NCBI GenBank assembly: GCA_012267435.1
Contig: JAAXGM010000039.1
Coordinates: 1-40,276 of the forward strand
Direction: 5' to 3'
From: Gemmatimonadota bacterium
GTDB taxonomy: Bacteria > Gemmatimonadota > Gemmatimonadetes > Longimicrobiales > Gaopeijiaceae
Length of the DNA: 40,276 nucleotides
This document shows, piece after piece, positions 11,328-21,036 of this stretch. The notes under the pieces were generated by a model. The model was not told the DNA's origin. It saw nothing but the letters and a program-made list of their open reading frames with translations, and did not search any database. The first letter of the stretch is position 1; each line of letters starts with the position of its first letter. A program made the translations under genes and the position numbers.

Positions 11328-12563
11328 TCAGAAGAACTCCTTGAGCCAGGCTCCAACCCTTCCGACCACTCCCGGGGTGTGGGCGAGCGCCCCCTGTCCC
11401 GTCTTGGCAAAGCGGTCGGCTCCGTATTGCGTCACGCCGACGACCGTGGAGAGGCGAGAGCGGTTCATCGAGTCGGCCAACCCGCTTACGCCCGCGCCGG
11501 GGGCGCCGACGCGAACCGGCGTGCCCAGCATCCTCTGCACCAGCTCGCCGATCCCGTCGAGGGCGGCGACGCCGCCGGTCAGAACGACTCCCGTCCCCAG
11601 CGGAGCGATCAACTCCCGCGCATTCAGTTCCCGCTGATACCAGGCGACGATCGCCGTCAGCCGGTTCTCAAGCGCGTCCGCGACCGTGGCCCGGCCGATG
11701 CGCCGAGGCCTCGATGGCGTGGGCCCGGGGATTTCGATCATGTCCCTGGACCCCACGAGCTCGGCCAAGGCGCAACCGTGGTTCTCCAGCACCCGGCGCG
11801 CCTCTTCGTGCTGTATGTGAAGATGCTGGACCAGATCCCAGGTCAACGCGACGCCCCCGGTCGGCAGCATGTCCGTGTAGTACGGCCTGCCGTCGACGAA
11901 AATCGCCATCTGGCTCGTGGCCCCGCCCAGATCCAGGACCGCGACCCCGATCTCCCTCTCGTCCTCCCGCAGCACGGCGCGGGCGGCGGCCAAGGGCTCC
12001 AGGATGAGCTTTTCCACCCGGTGGCCCGCCCGGGAGACGGCGCTGCGGATGTTGTTCGCGATCGCCGAGGCTCCCGTGACCAGGTAGACCTCCGACTCCA
12101 GGCGCGTGCCCGGCATGCCGACCGGGTGCAGGATCCCGGAGTTGTTGTCGACCGTGTAGTTCTGCGGCACCGTGTGCAGCAGCTCGCGGTCGTGGGGCAG
12201 TGCAACGGCGCGCGCCACCACATGCAGGCGCGCCATGTCGTCGGCCGACACCTCGCTCGAGGAGATGGCGACGACGCCGTGCGACGGAAAGGTCTGAACC
12301 TGGTCGCCGCTGATGCCGACATAGATGTTGGAGACGGTGCAGCCCGCCATGAGCTCGGCCTCGCGCACCGCCTTGGCGACGCGCTCGGTCATCTCCTCGA
12401 CATCCTGCACGACGTCCCGGTGCACGCCGTTGGTGTGCACCTGCCCGAGACCCAGGACCTGGATCCAGTGCGCCGGATACTGGCCTCTCACCTCCGCGAT
12501 GACGGCGGTGGTGCGCGTCGCGCCGATATCCAGCCCCGCAATCAGATGAGACGCCATCTTCAT
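11328..12563 (-). CDS. ftsA: Cell division protein FtsA
   Basis: ATG 12563 [27 protein letters not shown]; actin-fold motifs [17 protein letters not shown] and [15 protein letters not shown]-terminal amphipathic tail [12 protein letters not shown]. Confidence 0.95.
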   Translation of the reverse strand: MKMASHLIAGLDIGATRTTAVIAEVRGQYPAHWIQVLGLGQVHTNGVHRDVVQDVEEMTERVAKAVREAELMAGCTVSNIYVGISGDQVQTFPSHGVVAISSSEVSADDMARLHVVARAVALPHDRELLHTVPQNYTVDNNSGILHPVGMPGTRLESEVYLVTGASAIANNIRSAVSRAGHRVEKLILEPLAAARAVLREDEREIGVAVLDLGGATSQMAIFVDGRPYYTDMLPTGGVALTWDLVQHLHIQHEEARRVLENHGCALAELVGSRDMIEIPGPTPSRPRRIGRATVADALENRLTAIVAWYQRELNARELIAPLGTGVVLTGGVAALDGIGELVQRMLGTPVRVGAPGAGVSGLADSMNRSRLSTVVGVTQYGADRFAKTGQGALAHTPGVVGRVGAWLKEFF

Positions 12564-13315
12564 CGCCTCCCGGTGGCAGGCCCACCCGGAGACGCGTGCC
12601 TCACGACCACCTGATCGCGGAAGCGGAGGTCGGCCACGGTCACCGTCCGTTCCGGGGCTCGCGGGACGGCGTCGGCCAGAGCCGCAAGCCCTTCGCGCAG
12701 ACGGCGCACGCTCAGCGGAGGTTCGAAATGCAGTACGGCCTCGGTCTCCGAGAAACGGGCCGTCACGGTGCCCTGCGGGGTCCAGGCGATTTCGGAGACG
12801 GAACGCGCGAAGTCGGGATGGAGCTCGCCCAGGCGATGCACATCCGCGGCCATGGCCTGGATCTGCTGGTGTTCGGTGACCGTCAGCGTGCCGCCCCGGG
12901 GCTCCAGGGGACGAAGGATGGGCAGGTCGAGTCGGTGCAGGGCGGGGTCGATGGGAAGGTACTCCCCGGCGGGATCGACGGGATTCAGCGCCGGGGTCGC
13001 CACCAGGGCCACCGGCTGGCGCTCCCGGATGACGATCTCCGCGGTGTCGCCGGGCAGAGACCTGACTGTGGCCTCTTCGATCAGCCGGTGCGTGCGCAGG
13101 CGTCCCTCCAGAGACCGCGCCCCCCCCCGCTCGTCCTCGTAGACCGGAATCCACCGGCGGATTTCCTCGGAGTCGAGATAACGGGTGCCCCGCACTTCCA
13201 CGGCGGAGACGTGGAATCTCGCAAAGTGCGCGAGAATGTCCGGGCGATCACCCAAGGCTGCCAGCGTGGCGGCCGCGACCATGAGGGGAACCGTCAACGC
13301 GAGCAGCCTACGCAT
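12560..13315 (-). CDS. ftsQ: Cell division protein FtsQ (POTRA domain)
   Basis: Start MRRLLALTVPLMVAAATLAAL (TM), then FHVSAVEVRGTRYLDSEEIRRW (POTRA). Position between murC and ftsA; 4-nt overlap with ftsA. Confidence 0.85.
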   Translation of the reverse strand: MRRLLALTVPLMVAAATLAALGDRPDILAHFARFHVSAVEVRGTRYLDSEEIRRWIPVYEDERGGARSLEGRLRTHRLIEEATVRSLPGDTAEIVIRERQPVALVATPALNPVDPAGEYLPIDPALHRLDLPILRPLEPRGGTLTVTEHQQIQAMAADVHRLGELHPDFARSVSEIAWTPQGTVTARFSETEAVLHFEPPLSVRRLREGLAALADAVPRAPERTVTVADLRFRDQVVVRHASPGGPATGRR

Positions 13316-14711
13316 CGTGTCCTCCCAGGCGGCGAAGGAGCGCGGGACCGGTGGACTCGATCGATCCGGCCCCAAGGGTCAGGCATACGTCCCCGGCGCG
13401 AAGAGTGTCGGCCAGGACGGCGGGAAGCGTGGTCAGTTCCGGGTGGTAGCGCGCGTCCCGCGCCCCCGCCGCGGTCACCGCCTCGCACACCAGTTCGCCG
13501 GTGATGCCGGGGATGGGCGCCTCGCGCGCCGGATACACGTCGGCGACCCAGATCCGGTCCGCCGCGGCAAGGGCCGTACCGAGCTGGCCGGCGAAGTCCC
13601 GCGTACGCGAAAACAGGTGAGGCTGGAAGACCGCCACCAGGCGGGCTCCGGGGAAGCTGTCGCGCGCGGCCGCGAGCGCCGCCGCGATCTCGGTGGGATG
13701 GTGTGCGTAGTCGTCCACCACGGTCACCCCGCGCTCGCGGCCGAGCCGTTCGAAGCGGCGGCGCACCCCGCGGAACCCCGCCAGCGACCGGCGGATGTCG
13801 CTCCACTCGACGCCCATCCGGCGCGCGGCCGCTGCCGCGCCCAGGGCGTTGAGCAGGTTGTGCGCGCCGGGAAGACGGATCGACAGCTCGCCCCGGTCCC
13901 GTCCATCCTCGAAGATGCGCGCCCGGGCTCCGGCGGAACCGGTGCGCACCCGCGTCGCCCGCAGCTGGGCGCCCGCACCGAAGCCATAGGTGCAGGTGCG
14001 GGCGCCGAGGCCGGCAAGCAGCCGGGAGGCTCCCGGGTCGTCGGCGCAGACACACACCGTGCCGTCCGCGGGCACCGCCCCAACGAAGGTGCGGAACGCT
14101 TCGCGCAGACGTGCCAGGTCGCCGTACGTGTCGAGGTGATCGGCCTCCAGGTTGGTGACCAGGGCCGTGCGGGGCGCGATGTGGTGGAAGGAGCGGTCGT
14201 ACTCGTCGGCTTCGACCACGTACAGGTCGCCGCGTCCGTGGCGCAGGTTGCCCTCCCACCCCGCGACCCTTCCCCCGACCAGCCCGGTGGGGTCCCGGCC
14301 GGCCGCCGCCAGGATCTCGGTGGCGAGGGCGGTGGTGGTGGTCTTGCCGTGGGTCCCGGCCACCGCCACGACCGTGCCCGGATTGACCCACTGGCCGAGC
14401 GCCTCCGCCCGCTTGACCACCGGGATGCCCCGTGCGCGCGCCGCGCGCACCTCCGGATTGGACGGGCTGATGGCGGAGGAGACCACGACCGCGGAGACGC
14501 CGTCCAGGTGATCGGCGGAGTGGCCGGCGGCGACGGGAATGCCCAGCGCCTCGAGCGACCGCGCGCTCAGGTCGCGCCGCAGGTCGCAGCCGGTCACCCG
14601 GTGGCCGGAGCGGTGGAAGAGCTCGGCCAGCGCGCACATGCCCGCGCCGCCGATGCCCATGAAGTGCACGGCGCCCTCACGCGCCCGATCGCGCAGGCCC
14701 CGGGCGCTCAC
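13308..14711 (-). CDS. murC: UDP-N-acetylmuramate--L-alanine ligase MurC
   Basis: VHFMGIGGAGMCALAELFHRSGHRVTGCD, VAGTHGKTTTTALATEIL, EADEYDRSFHHIAP, DDYAHHPTEIAAAL. Confidence 0.97.
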   Translation of the reverse strand: MSARGLRDRAREGAVHFMGIGGAGMCALAELFHRSGHRVTGCDLRRDLSARSLEALGIPVAAGHSADHLDGVSAVVVSSAISPSNPEVRAARARGIPVVKRAEALGQWVNPGTVVAVAGTHGKTTTTALATEILAAAGRDPTGLVGGRVAGWEGNLRHGRGDLYVVEADEYDRSFHHIAPRTALVTNLEADHLDTYGDLARLREAFRTFVGAVPADGTVCVCADDPGASRLLAGLGARTCTYGFGAGAQLRATRVRTGSAGARARIFEDGRDRGELSIRLPGAHNLLNALGAAAAARRMGVEWSDIRRSLAGFRGVRRRFERLGRERGVTVVDDYAHHPTEIAAALAAARDSFPGARLVAVFQPHLFSRTRDFAGQLGTALAAADRIWVADVYPAREAPIPGITGELVCEAVTAAGARDARYHPELTTLPAVLADTLRAGDVCLTLGAGSIESTGPALLRRLGGHDA

Positions 14712-15868
14712 GCCGCCTCCCCCGAAACGGTCAGCGACCGCGGCCCGCGCGGGAGCAGCTCGGCGAGGGCGGCGGCGATGTTGGCGGCGGCGTCCGGCCG
14801 GGCGCGCTCGCGGGCCGCCCGGGCCATGGACTTCACGCGGTGGTCGTCGCCCGCGAGGTCGGTCATGGCGGCCCAGAGGGCGCGCGGGTCCGTTTCGGCC
14901 TCGGGGAGGTGCAGCGCCACGCCCGCTTCGGCGAGCGCGCGGGCGTTGCGGGTCTGGTGATCCTCGGCTGCGGTGGGAAGCGGAAGCAGGATCGCGGGCA
15001 ACCCGTGGACGAGGAACTCCGAGGTGGCCATCGCCCCCGCCCGGCTCACCGCCAGGTCCGCCGCGGCGAGCGCGCCCGGCATGTCGTCGATGTACGGCGC
15101 CAGCCGCACCCAGTCGGGGGAGCCGGCCCGGGCGAGTTCCCGCGACATCCGAGAGAAGTGCGCCGGGCCGCTGGCCCAGAGAAGCTGAAAGTCCTCCGGG
15201 CGCTCCGGCGCGCCGAGCACGGCTTCCAGGATCCGCCGGTTCAGCACGGCCGAGCCCTGGCTGCCTCCCACCACCAGGGCGACCCGCCCCTTCGCCGCCA
15301 GCCCGAAGCGACGGCGCGCCTCACCGCGCCCGATCTCCTCCGGGGGGCGCACCGGATTCCCGCTCACCACCGCCCGGTCGCGCGCACGGCGCGGAATCGC
15401 CCGCCGCGCCTCGGGCCAGGCGAGATGGATCTGGGCCGCGTGACGGCTGAGCAGCCGCGTGGTGACGCCCGGCAGACTGTTCTGCTCCTGGAGCGCCAGC
15501 GGAATGCCCATGCAGGCGGCCACCAGCCCCGACGGCGCGCACGCGTATCCGCCGGTGACCACCACCAGCTCTGGCCGCAACCGCCGGAAGATGTCGAAGA
15601 CTTCGAGGACGCTCCCGAGGAGCGACTGCATCACCAGGGCGTTGTTCCAGATCTGCCGGCGGTCCAGCCCCTTCACCTCCACCAGCGCGTAATCGAGGCC
15701 GCACTCCGGGAGCACGCGCGCCTCCACGCCGCGGCGCGAACCGACGAAGAACGGACGGATATCGGGCCTCAGCGCGGCGAGCGCGCGGGCGAGCGCGAGC
15801 GCGGGGTAGAAATGCCCCCCGGTGCCGCCGCCGGAGAAGACGACCACGCTCGGCTCTCGCCTAATCAT
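14708..15868 (-). CDS. murG: UDP-N-acetylglucosamine--N-acetylmuramyl-(pentapeptide) pyrophosphoryl-undecaprenol GlcNAc transferase MurG
   Basis: MIRREPSVVVFSGGGTGGHFYPALALARAL; LVVGGSQGSAVLNRRILEA; SRAGAMATSEFLVHGLPAILLPLPTAAEDHQTRNARAL. ORF track start 15898 is an alternative. Confidence 0.96.
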   Translation of the reverse strand: MIRREPSVVVFSGGGTGGHFYPALALARALAALRPDIRPFFVGSRRGVEARVLPECGLDYALVEVKGLDRRQIWNNALVMQSLLGSVLEVFDIFRRLRPELVVVTGGYACAPSGLVAACMGIPLALQEQNSLPGVTTRLLSRHAAQIHLAWPEARRAIPRRARDRAVVSGNPVRPPEEIGRGEARRRFGLAAKGRVALVVGGSQGSAVLNRRILEAVLGAPERPEDFQLLWASGPAHFSRMSRELARAGSPDWVRLAPYIDDMPGALAAADLAVSRAGAMATSEFLVHGLPAILLPLPTAAEDHQTRNARALAEAGVALHLPEAETDPRALWAAMTDLAGDDHRVKSMARAARERARPDAAANIAAALAELLPRGPRSLTVSGEAA

Positions 15869-17054
15869 GACTCGGTCTCGGATTGTGGGGGACGCCACGG
15901 GCCACGGACAGCAGGATGCCGATCGCGGCCAGGGTGACCACCAGGTTGGAGCGCCCGTCCGAAATCAGAGGCAGCGGGAGCCCGGTCGCGGGCAGCAAGC
16001 TGAGATTGACGCCCATGTGGAGGAACGCATGCAGGGCGATGAGGCTGGTGCAGCCGACCGCCAGCAGTTCCCCCAGCAGATCGGCCGCGCGGCGGCCGAT
16101 GCGGAAGCCGATCACGATCAGGGCGACGTAGGCGCAGACCAGAAGAGCCACGCCGATCAGTCCCCATTCCTCTCCGATCAGGGCGAAGATGAAGTCGTTG
16201 TGCGCCTCGGGAAGGAATCCGAACTTCTGCTGCCCCTCCCCGAACCCCACCCCGCCGATCCCTCCCGAACCGATCGCGATCAGCGACTGATTCACCTGAT
16301 AGCTCGCCCCGGAGGTGTGCGCTTCCGGATCCAGGAACGCGACGAGGCGCCTGAGACGGAAGTCTGCGGCGAACTGGTACAGGATTGCCGGCGTGGCGAG
16401 CAGCCCCAGGAAGACGAAATGGCTCACGCGCGCGCCCGCCGCGAACACGATGATGCAGCCGAGCATCGCGATCAGGGCCGCCGTGGAGAAGTCCGGCTCG
16501 AGCAGGACGGGCACCACCATGGCGGCCCAGACCAGGAGGAAGGGGCCGAGTCCGCGCGTGAGGCTCCGGAATAGATCCTGCTTCTTCACCGCCAGGGCGG
16601 CCGTCCACACCAGGATCGCCAGCTTGGCCGCCTCCGACGGCTGAAAGCCCGCCGGGCCCACCTGCAGCCAGCGGCGCGCCCCGTTCCGCTCCGGGGCGAA
16701 GGACTCGGTGCCCGGGAGGACGATGAAGACCAGCAGCAGCCAGGCCGCCAGCATCATGGGCCACGCCAGCGATTGCCACCTGTTGTAGGGAATCCGTGAG
16801 AAGACGAGCAGGAACACCAGCCCCACGCCCGCGCCGACGGCTTGGCGAACGACGAAGTAGTAGTCGGGAAGCCCCTGCCGCTGCGCCAGAAAGGAGCTTG
16901 CGCTGTAGAGGGTCACCAGCCCGAACGAGAGCAGGAGCAGCGTCAGCGTCATGACGGCCGCGCCTTCCCACCCGCCGCTGAAACGCGCGACCGCGAGCGG
17001 CCGGGCGTCCTGCGCGCCGGGGGCGGGAAGGGCGGGGGCGGCCGTGGCGGGCAT
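15861..17054 (-). CDS. ftsW: Peptidoglycan glycosyltransferase FtsW (SEDS family)
   Basis: Multi-TM SEDS protein: LVTLYSASSFLAQRQGLPDYYFVVRQAV, ARRWLQVGPAGFQPSEAAKLAILVW, GFGEGQQKFGFLPEAHNDFIFALIGEEWG. Confidence 0.95.
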   Translation of the reverse strand: MPATAAPALPAPGAQDARPLAVARFSGGWEGAAVMTLTLLLLSFGLVTLYSASSFLAQRQGLPDYYFVVRQAVGAGVGLVFLLVFSRIPYNRWQSLAWPMMLAAWLLLVFIVLPGTESFAPERNGARRWLQVGPAGFQPSEAAKLAILVWTAALAVKKQDLFRSLTRGLGPFLLVWAAMVVPVLLEPDFSTAALIAMLGCIIVFAAGARVSHFVFLGLLATPAILYQFAADFRLRRLVAFLDPEAHTSGASYQVNQSLIAIGSGGIGGVGFGEGQQKFGFLPEAHNDFIFALIGEEWGLIGVALLVCAYVALIVIGFRIGRRAADLLGELLAVGCTSLIALHAFLHMGVNLSLLPATGLPLPLISDGRSNLVVTLAAIGILLSVARGVPHNPRPSHD

Positions 17055-18449
17055 TCATGCCTCCCCTCGCGCGAGCGCCGCGAACCGGCGGCCCCTCGCT
17101 TCGTAGTCGGAAAACTGGTCGAAGCTCGCGCAGGCGGGAGAGAGGAGCAGGATGTCGCCGCGCCGGGCCCATCGCGCGGCCGTCCGCACCGCCGCGTCGA
17201 AGTCCGTGTCCACGCGAACCAGGGACGCGGTCCCCGCCAGCGCCTCCTCGAGGCGGAAGCGGGCATCGCCGTACACGATCGCGCGGCGGACCCGGCCGCG
17301 GATGGCGGCCGCGAGCGGTGCGAGATCCTCTCCCTTGTCCTGGCCGCCGGTCAGCAGCACGATCGGCCGGTCGAAGCTGCGGACGGCGCCCGACGCGGCG
17401 GCCACGTTGGTCGCCTTCGAGTCGTTCACCCAGAGGACGCCGTCGCGCTCGACCACCCGCTCCAGCCGATGGGGCAGCGGCTGGAAGTCCCGCGCCGCCC
17501 GGACGATCGCCTCCGTCCCGGCGCCCGCCAGACGGACCGCCAGCCCGGCCGCCATGGTGTTTGCGAGCCCCGCCCGACCGGCCAGGGCCACCTCGGCGAC
17601 CGGCATCACCCGCTCCTCTCCGCCGTTCGACGCGAACGTCAGCCAGCCGTCTCGCGCGTACGCGGCCAGCTCGCCATCCGGGCCGCCGGGCCGCTTCCCG
17701 GCGGACTCGTCCACGTCGAAGAGGTAGCGCGCACCCGGCACGTCATCGTCCAGGGGCAGAGCCGCCGGCACATCGCTCCCGAGCACCCAGCGGCTGTGCG
17801 CGCGCGCGTTGGCGAAAAGCCGGGCCTTGTCGGCGTAGTACGCGGCCCGGCTCGGATAGCGGTCGAGATGGTCGGGCGCCAGGTTGGTGACCACGCCGAT
17901 GTGCGGGCGGAAACGGGAGATGGCGCCCAGCTGATACGAGCTCATCTCGACCACCAGCCATTCGGGCGCCGGATCGCGCAGCGCCAGCTCCGACGCGGGT
18001 GGACCCAAGCCGCCGCCGATGTTGCCCCCCAGGCCGACCGACACTCCCGCCGCCTCAAGCATGCGGGCCGCCAGCGCCGAGGTGGTGGTCTTGCCGTTGG
18101 TGCCGGTCACGGCGATGAGCGAGCTGCGGAAGAAGCGGAACGCGAACTCGGGCTCGGAAATCCAGCGCTTCCCCGCCGCCCCGAGGGAGGACAGCACCGG
18201 CGCTCCGGGCGGGATGCCCGGGCTGGCCACGACCAGCTGGGACGCCGCGATGCGCACCCGATCGTGGCCGCCGAGCCGAACGGGCGCGCCCATGGCCTCC
18301 AGTTCCCTTGCGTACGCGCGCAGCGAGGGCGTGTCGGCGTCGTCCGAGACATGCACCTCCCCGCCGTGCCGGAGCGCAAGCCGGGCGGCGGCCCGGCCGC
18401 TCGCTCCGAGGCCGACGATCGCGATGCGCTGCCCGCTCAGTGCCGCCAT
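17055..18449 (-). CDS. murD: UDP-N-acetylmuramoylalanine--D-glutamate ligase MurD
   Basis: MAALSGQRIAIVGLGASGRAAARL; LIAVTGTNGKTTTSALAARML; VVEMSSYQLGAISRFRPHIGVVTNLAPDHLDRY; NDSKATNVAAA; LLSPACASFDQFSDYEARGRRF. Confidence 0.96.
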   Translation of the reverse strand: MAALSGQRIAIVGLGASGRAAARLALRHGGEVHVSDDADTPSLRAYARELEAMGAPVRLGGHDRVRIAASQLVVASPGIPPGAPVLSSLGAAGKRWISEPEFAFRFFRSSLIAVTGTNGKTTTSALAARMLEAAGVSVGLGGNIGGGLGPPASELALRDPAPEWLVVEMSSYQLGAISRFRPHIGVVTNLAPDHLDRYPSRAAYYADKARLFANARAHSRWVLGSDVPAALPLDDDVPGARYLFDVDESAGKRPGGPDGELAAYARDGWLTFASNGGEERVMPVAEVALAGRAGLANTMAAGLAVRLAGAGTEAIVRAARDFQPLPHRLERVVERDGVLWVNDSKATNVAAASGAVRSFDRPIVLLTGGQDKGEDLAPLAAAIRGRVRRAIVYGDARFRLEEALAGTASLVRVDTDFDAAVRTAARWARRGDILLLSPACASFDQFSDYEARGRRFAALARGEA

Positions 18450-18468
18450 GAGATCCCGCCGTGCCGGA

Positions 18469-18495
18469 ATGCGTAAAATGCGTAAAATACGTAAT
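18469..18495. repeat. Three-unit 9-bp tandem repeat (ATGCGTAAA, ATGCGTAAA, ATACGTAAT) in the mraY-upstream/murD-leader gap
   Basis: Read directly: ...ggaATGCGTAAA ATGCGTAAA ATACGTAATctg... Confidence 0.9.
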
Positions 18496-18516
18496 CTGCT
18501 TGGAATCCATGGCAAT

Positions 18517-19623
18517 CTATCGGATCTTGAGGGTGCTCAGGGCGACCATCGCGCAGAGCACGCCGACGATCCAGAAGCGCGTTACGACCTTGCTTTCCGG
18601 CCATCCGAGCTTCTCGAAGTGGTGGTGAATGGGGGCCATGAGAAAGATCCTACGCCCCTCGCCGCAACGCCGTGCCGTGAACTTGAAGTACCCCACCTGC
18701 GCGATGACCGAGAGCGCCTCGGCGACGAACACGCCCCCCACGATCACCAGCAGGAACTCGGACTTGAGGAGAATGGCCATGACGCCGATGGCTCCTCCCA
18801 GCGACAGGGAACCGGTGTCTCCCATGATCACCTGCGCGGGATGCGCGTTGAACCAGAGGAATCCGATCGCCGCTCCGGCCAGGGCGCCCGCGAACACCGT
18901 CAGCTCCCCCACCCCGGGCAGGTAGAGAACGCCTAGGTAGGCGGAGGTGTCCACACGCCCGATCAGGTAGGCGAAGATGCCGAAGGTGGCGGCCGCGATC
19001 CCCGACAGCCCCGCGGCTAGGCCGTCGAGCCCGTCCGTCAGGTTGACCGCGTTCGAGGTGCCGGAAACCACCGTGGCCACGAACAGCACGTAGACCGGCG
19101 GGAGGAAGTCCGCCACCACCTCGGCGAGGAACGGGACGCCCGTCCAAGTCGCCGGGACGGGCCACACCGGGTAGAGCAGAAGGAACACCCCCAGGGCCAG
19201 CCCCAGAACCCATTGCCCGATCATCTTGTAGCGCCCCGCGAGCCCCGCGCTCGTCTTCTTGACCACCTTCAGATAGTCGTCGAGGAACCCGATGGCGCCG
19301 GTCCAGAGGAAGGTCGCGAGGACGACCAGGATCGCGACGTTGGTGAGCTCGGCCCAGAGCAGCGTTGAGACGGTCGCGGCGGTGATGATCAGCGTCCCGC
19401 CCATGGTCGGCGTGCCGGCCTTCTTCAGATGCGTCTCCGGACCGGTTTCGCGCACGACCTGTCCAAAGCGCAGCCGGGTCAGCCAGCGGATCACGCCCGG
19501 TCCCAGCAGGAAGGTGAGCACCAGTGCCGTCACCACCGCCCCGGCGGTGCGGAAGGTGATGTACGTGAACAGATTGAACACGATGTGCGCGTCGGTGAAC
19601 CGGGGCAGGAGATGATACAGCAT
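18517..19623 (-). CDS. mraY: Phospho-N-acetylmuramoyl-pentapeptide-transferase MraY
   Basis: MLYHLLPRFTDAHIVFNLFTYITFRTAGAVVTAL; KKAGTPTMGGTLII; GFLDDYLKV; NAVNLTDGLDGLAAG; FLWFNAHPAQVIMGDTGSLSLG; MAPIHHHFEKLGWPESKVVTRFWI. Confidence 0.98.
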   Translation of the reverse strand: MLYHLLPRFTDAHIVFNLFTYITFRTAGAVVTALVLTFLLGPGVIRWLTRLRFGQVVRETGPETHLKKAGTPTMGGTLIITAATVSTLLWAELTNVAILVVLATFLWTGAIGFLDDYLKVVKKTSAGLAGRYKMIGQWVLGLALGVFLLLYPVWPVPATWTGVPFLAEVVADFLPPVYVLFVATVVSGTSNAVNLTDGLDGLAAGLSGIAAATFGIFAYLIGRVDTSAYLGVLYLPGVGELTVFAGALAGAAIGFLWFNAHPAQVIMGDTGSLSLGGAIGVMAILLKSEFLLVIVGGVFVAEALSVIAQVGYFKFTARRCGEGRRIFLMAPIHHHFEKLGWPESKVVTRFWIVGVLCAMVALSTLKIR

Positions 19624-19626
19624 TGT

Positions 19627-21036
19627 TCACCTCGTCCCGTTCCGAACCGCCGGCCCGAAGTCGGCTTCGATGAGCGGGACCAGACGCTCCAGCGCAACGC
19701 CGCGGGATCCCTTGAGCAGGATCAGCTCGTTGCCCTCCAGGTATCCGCGGAGCCGCGCGTATCCCTCCGCCGCGTCCGCGCTGGCGAGAAGCGCCGGTTC
19801 TCCGCCCCGCCGTCCCGCCATGCGCAGGCGTTCGGCGGCCGCGGCGAATTCGCCCAGCGCCAGCACCACGTCCACCGCCCGGGACAGGGCTTCGCCCAGG
19901 AGTTCGTCGTGGAGCGCCGCGCTCCGGTCGCCCAGCTCGAGCATGCTCCCCAGCACCGCCACCCTGCGGCCCGCGGAGGGAATCAGCCCGAGCAGGTCGA
20001 GGGCGGCGCGGACGCTTTGCGGGTTCGCGTTGTAGCAGTCGAGCAGAAGGATGAGATCTCCCGCCTGCAGCCGCTCGCCCCGCATGCCCCGCGGTCTGTA
20101 CCGCTCGAGCCCGCGCACCGCCGGCCCATGGGGGGTCTGCAGGAGGTCGGAGATGGCGAGCGCGATGAGGGCGTCGTAGACCGCGTGCCGTCCCGGCACC
20201 TGGAGGTGGACGCGCTGGTTGCGCCAGTCGAAGAAGTGGCGCCCTTGGGAATCCGGATGCGTATTCTGGGGCCTCAGGTTGGCGTCGGCGGCGTCGGACC
20301 AGCCGGCGACCCGCACGTTGGGATGAAGCTCGCGAGCCCGTGCGGGGAGAGCCGGCGGCTGGTCGCCCACCACCACTCCGCCGCGTCCGTTCAACCCCGC
20401 GACCAGTGCCAGCTTCTCCCGAAACACCCCCTCCAGCGAGCCCAGTTTTTCCAGATGCGCGTCCGAGACGGTGGTAACCGCCGCGATGTCCGGCTCCGCG
20501 ACCCGGGTCAGGGCCGCGATTTCGCCCGGCTCGTTGGTGCCCATCTCGAGCACCAGCACCTCGGCCGCGTCCGGGGCGTCCAGAATCGTCAGGGGCAGCC
20601 CGATCCGGTTGTTGAGGTTGCCGGGATTGGCGTGCACCCGGTAGCTGCGCTGCAGGGCTCCCCGGAGGAATTCCTTGGTCGTCGTCTTGCCCGAGGATCC
20701 GGTGATGGCCACGACCTGGGCCGTGTGGCGGCGGCGGCGATAGCGGGCCAGTTGTCCGAGCGCGGCCAGGGTGTCGGGCACGCGGTACACCGGCACGGAA
20801 GCATCGAGGGTGACCGCGCGCGAGACGACCACTCCCGCCGCCCCCGAGGCAACCGCATCGGACACGAAGTCGTGTCCATCGAAGTTCTCGCCCGCGATGG
20901 CCACGAAGAGTTCGCCTCCGGCCAGGGTGCGCGTGTCGGTGGAGACGCCGGCGAAGGTGGTTCCGGCAAACGCGGGGGTGTCCCGCGGGGAAAGCGCCGC
21001 CCGCACGCGCTGGTGCGTCCAGCCAAACGCGGTCAT
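19627..21036 (-). CDS. murF: UDP-N-acetylmuramoyl-tripeptide--D-alanyl-D-alanine ligase MurF
   Basis: ATG at 21036 (MTAFGWTHQRVRAALS); STDTRTLAGGELFVAIAGENFDGHDFV; ITGSSGKTTTKEFLRGAL; LEMGTNEPGEIAALTRVAEPDIAAVTTV; LDCYNANPQSVRAALD. Confidence 0.95.
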   Translation of the reverse strand: MTAFGWTHQRVRAALSPRDTPAFAGTTFAGVSTDTRTLAGGELFVAIAGENFDGHDFVSDAVASGAAGVVVSRAVTLDASVPVYRVPDTLAALGQLARYRRRRHTAQVVAITGSSGKTTTKEFLRGALQRSYRVHANPGNLNNRIGLPLTILDAPDAAEVLVLEMGTNEPGEIAALTRVAEPDIAAVTTVSDAHLEKLGSLEGVFREKLALVAGLNGRGGVVVGDQPPALPARARELHPNVRVAGWSDAADANLRPQNTHPDSQGRHFFDWRNQRVHLQVPGRHAVYDALIALAISDLLQTPHGPAVRGLERYRPRGMRGERLQAGDLILLLDCYNANPQSVRAALDLLGLIPSAGRRVAVLGSMLELGDRSAALHDELLGEALSRAVDVVLALGEFAAAAERLRMAGRRGGEPALLASADAAEGYARLRGYLEGNELILLKGSRGVALERLVPLIEADFGPAVRNGTR

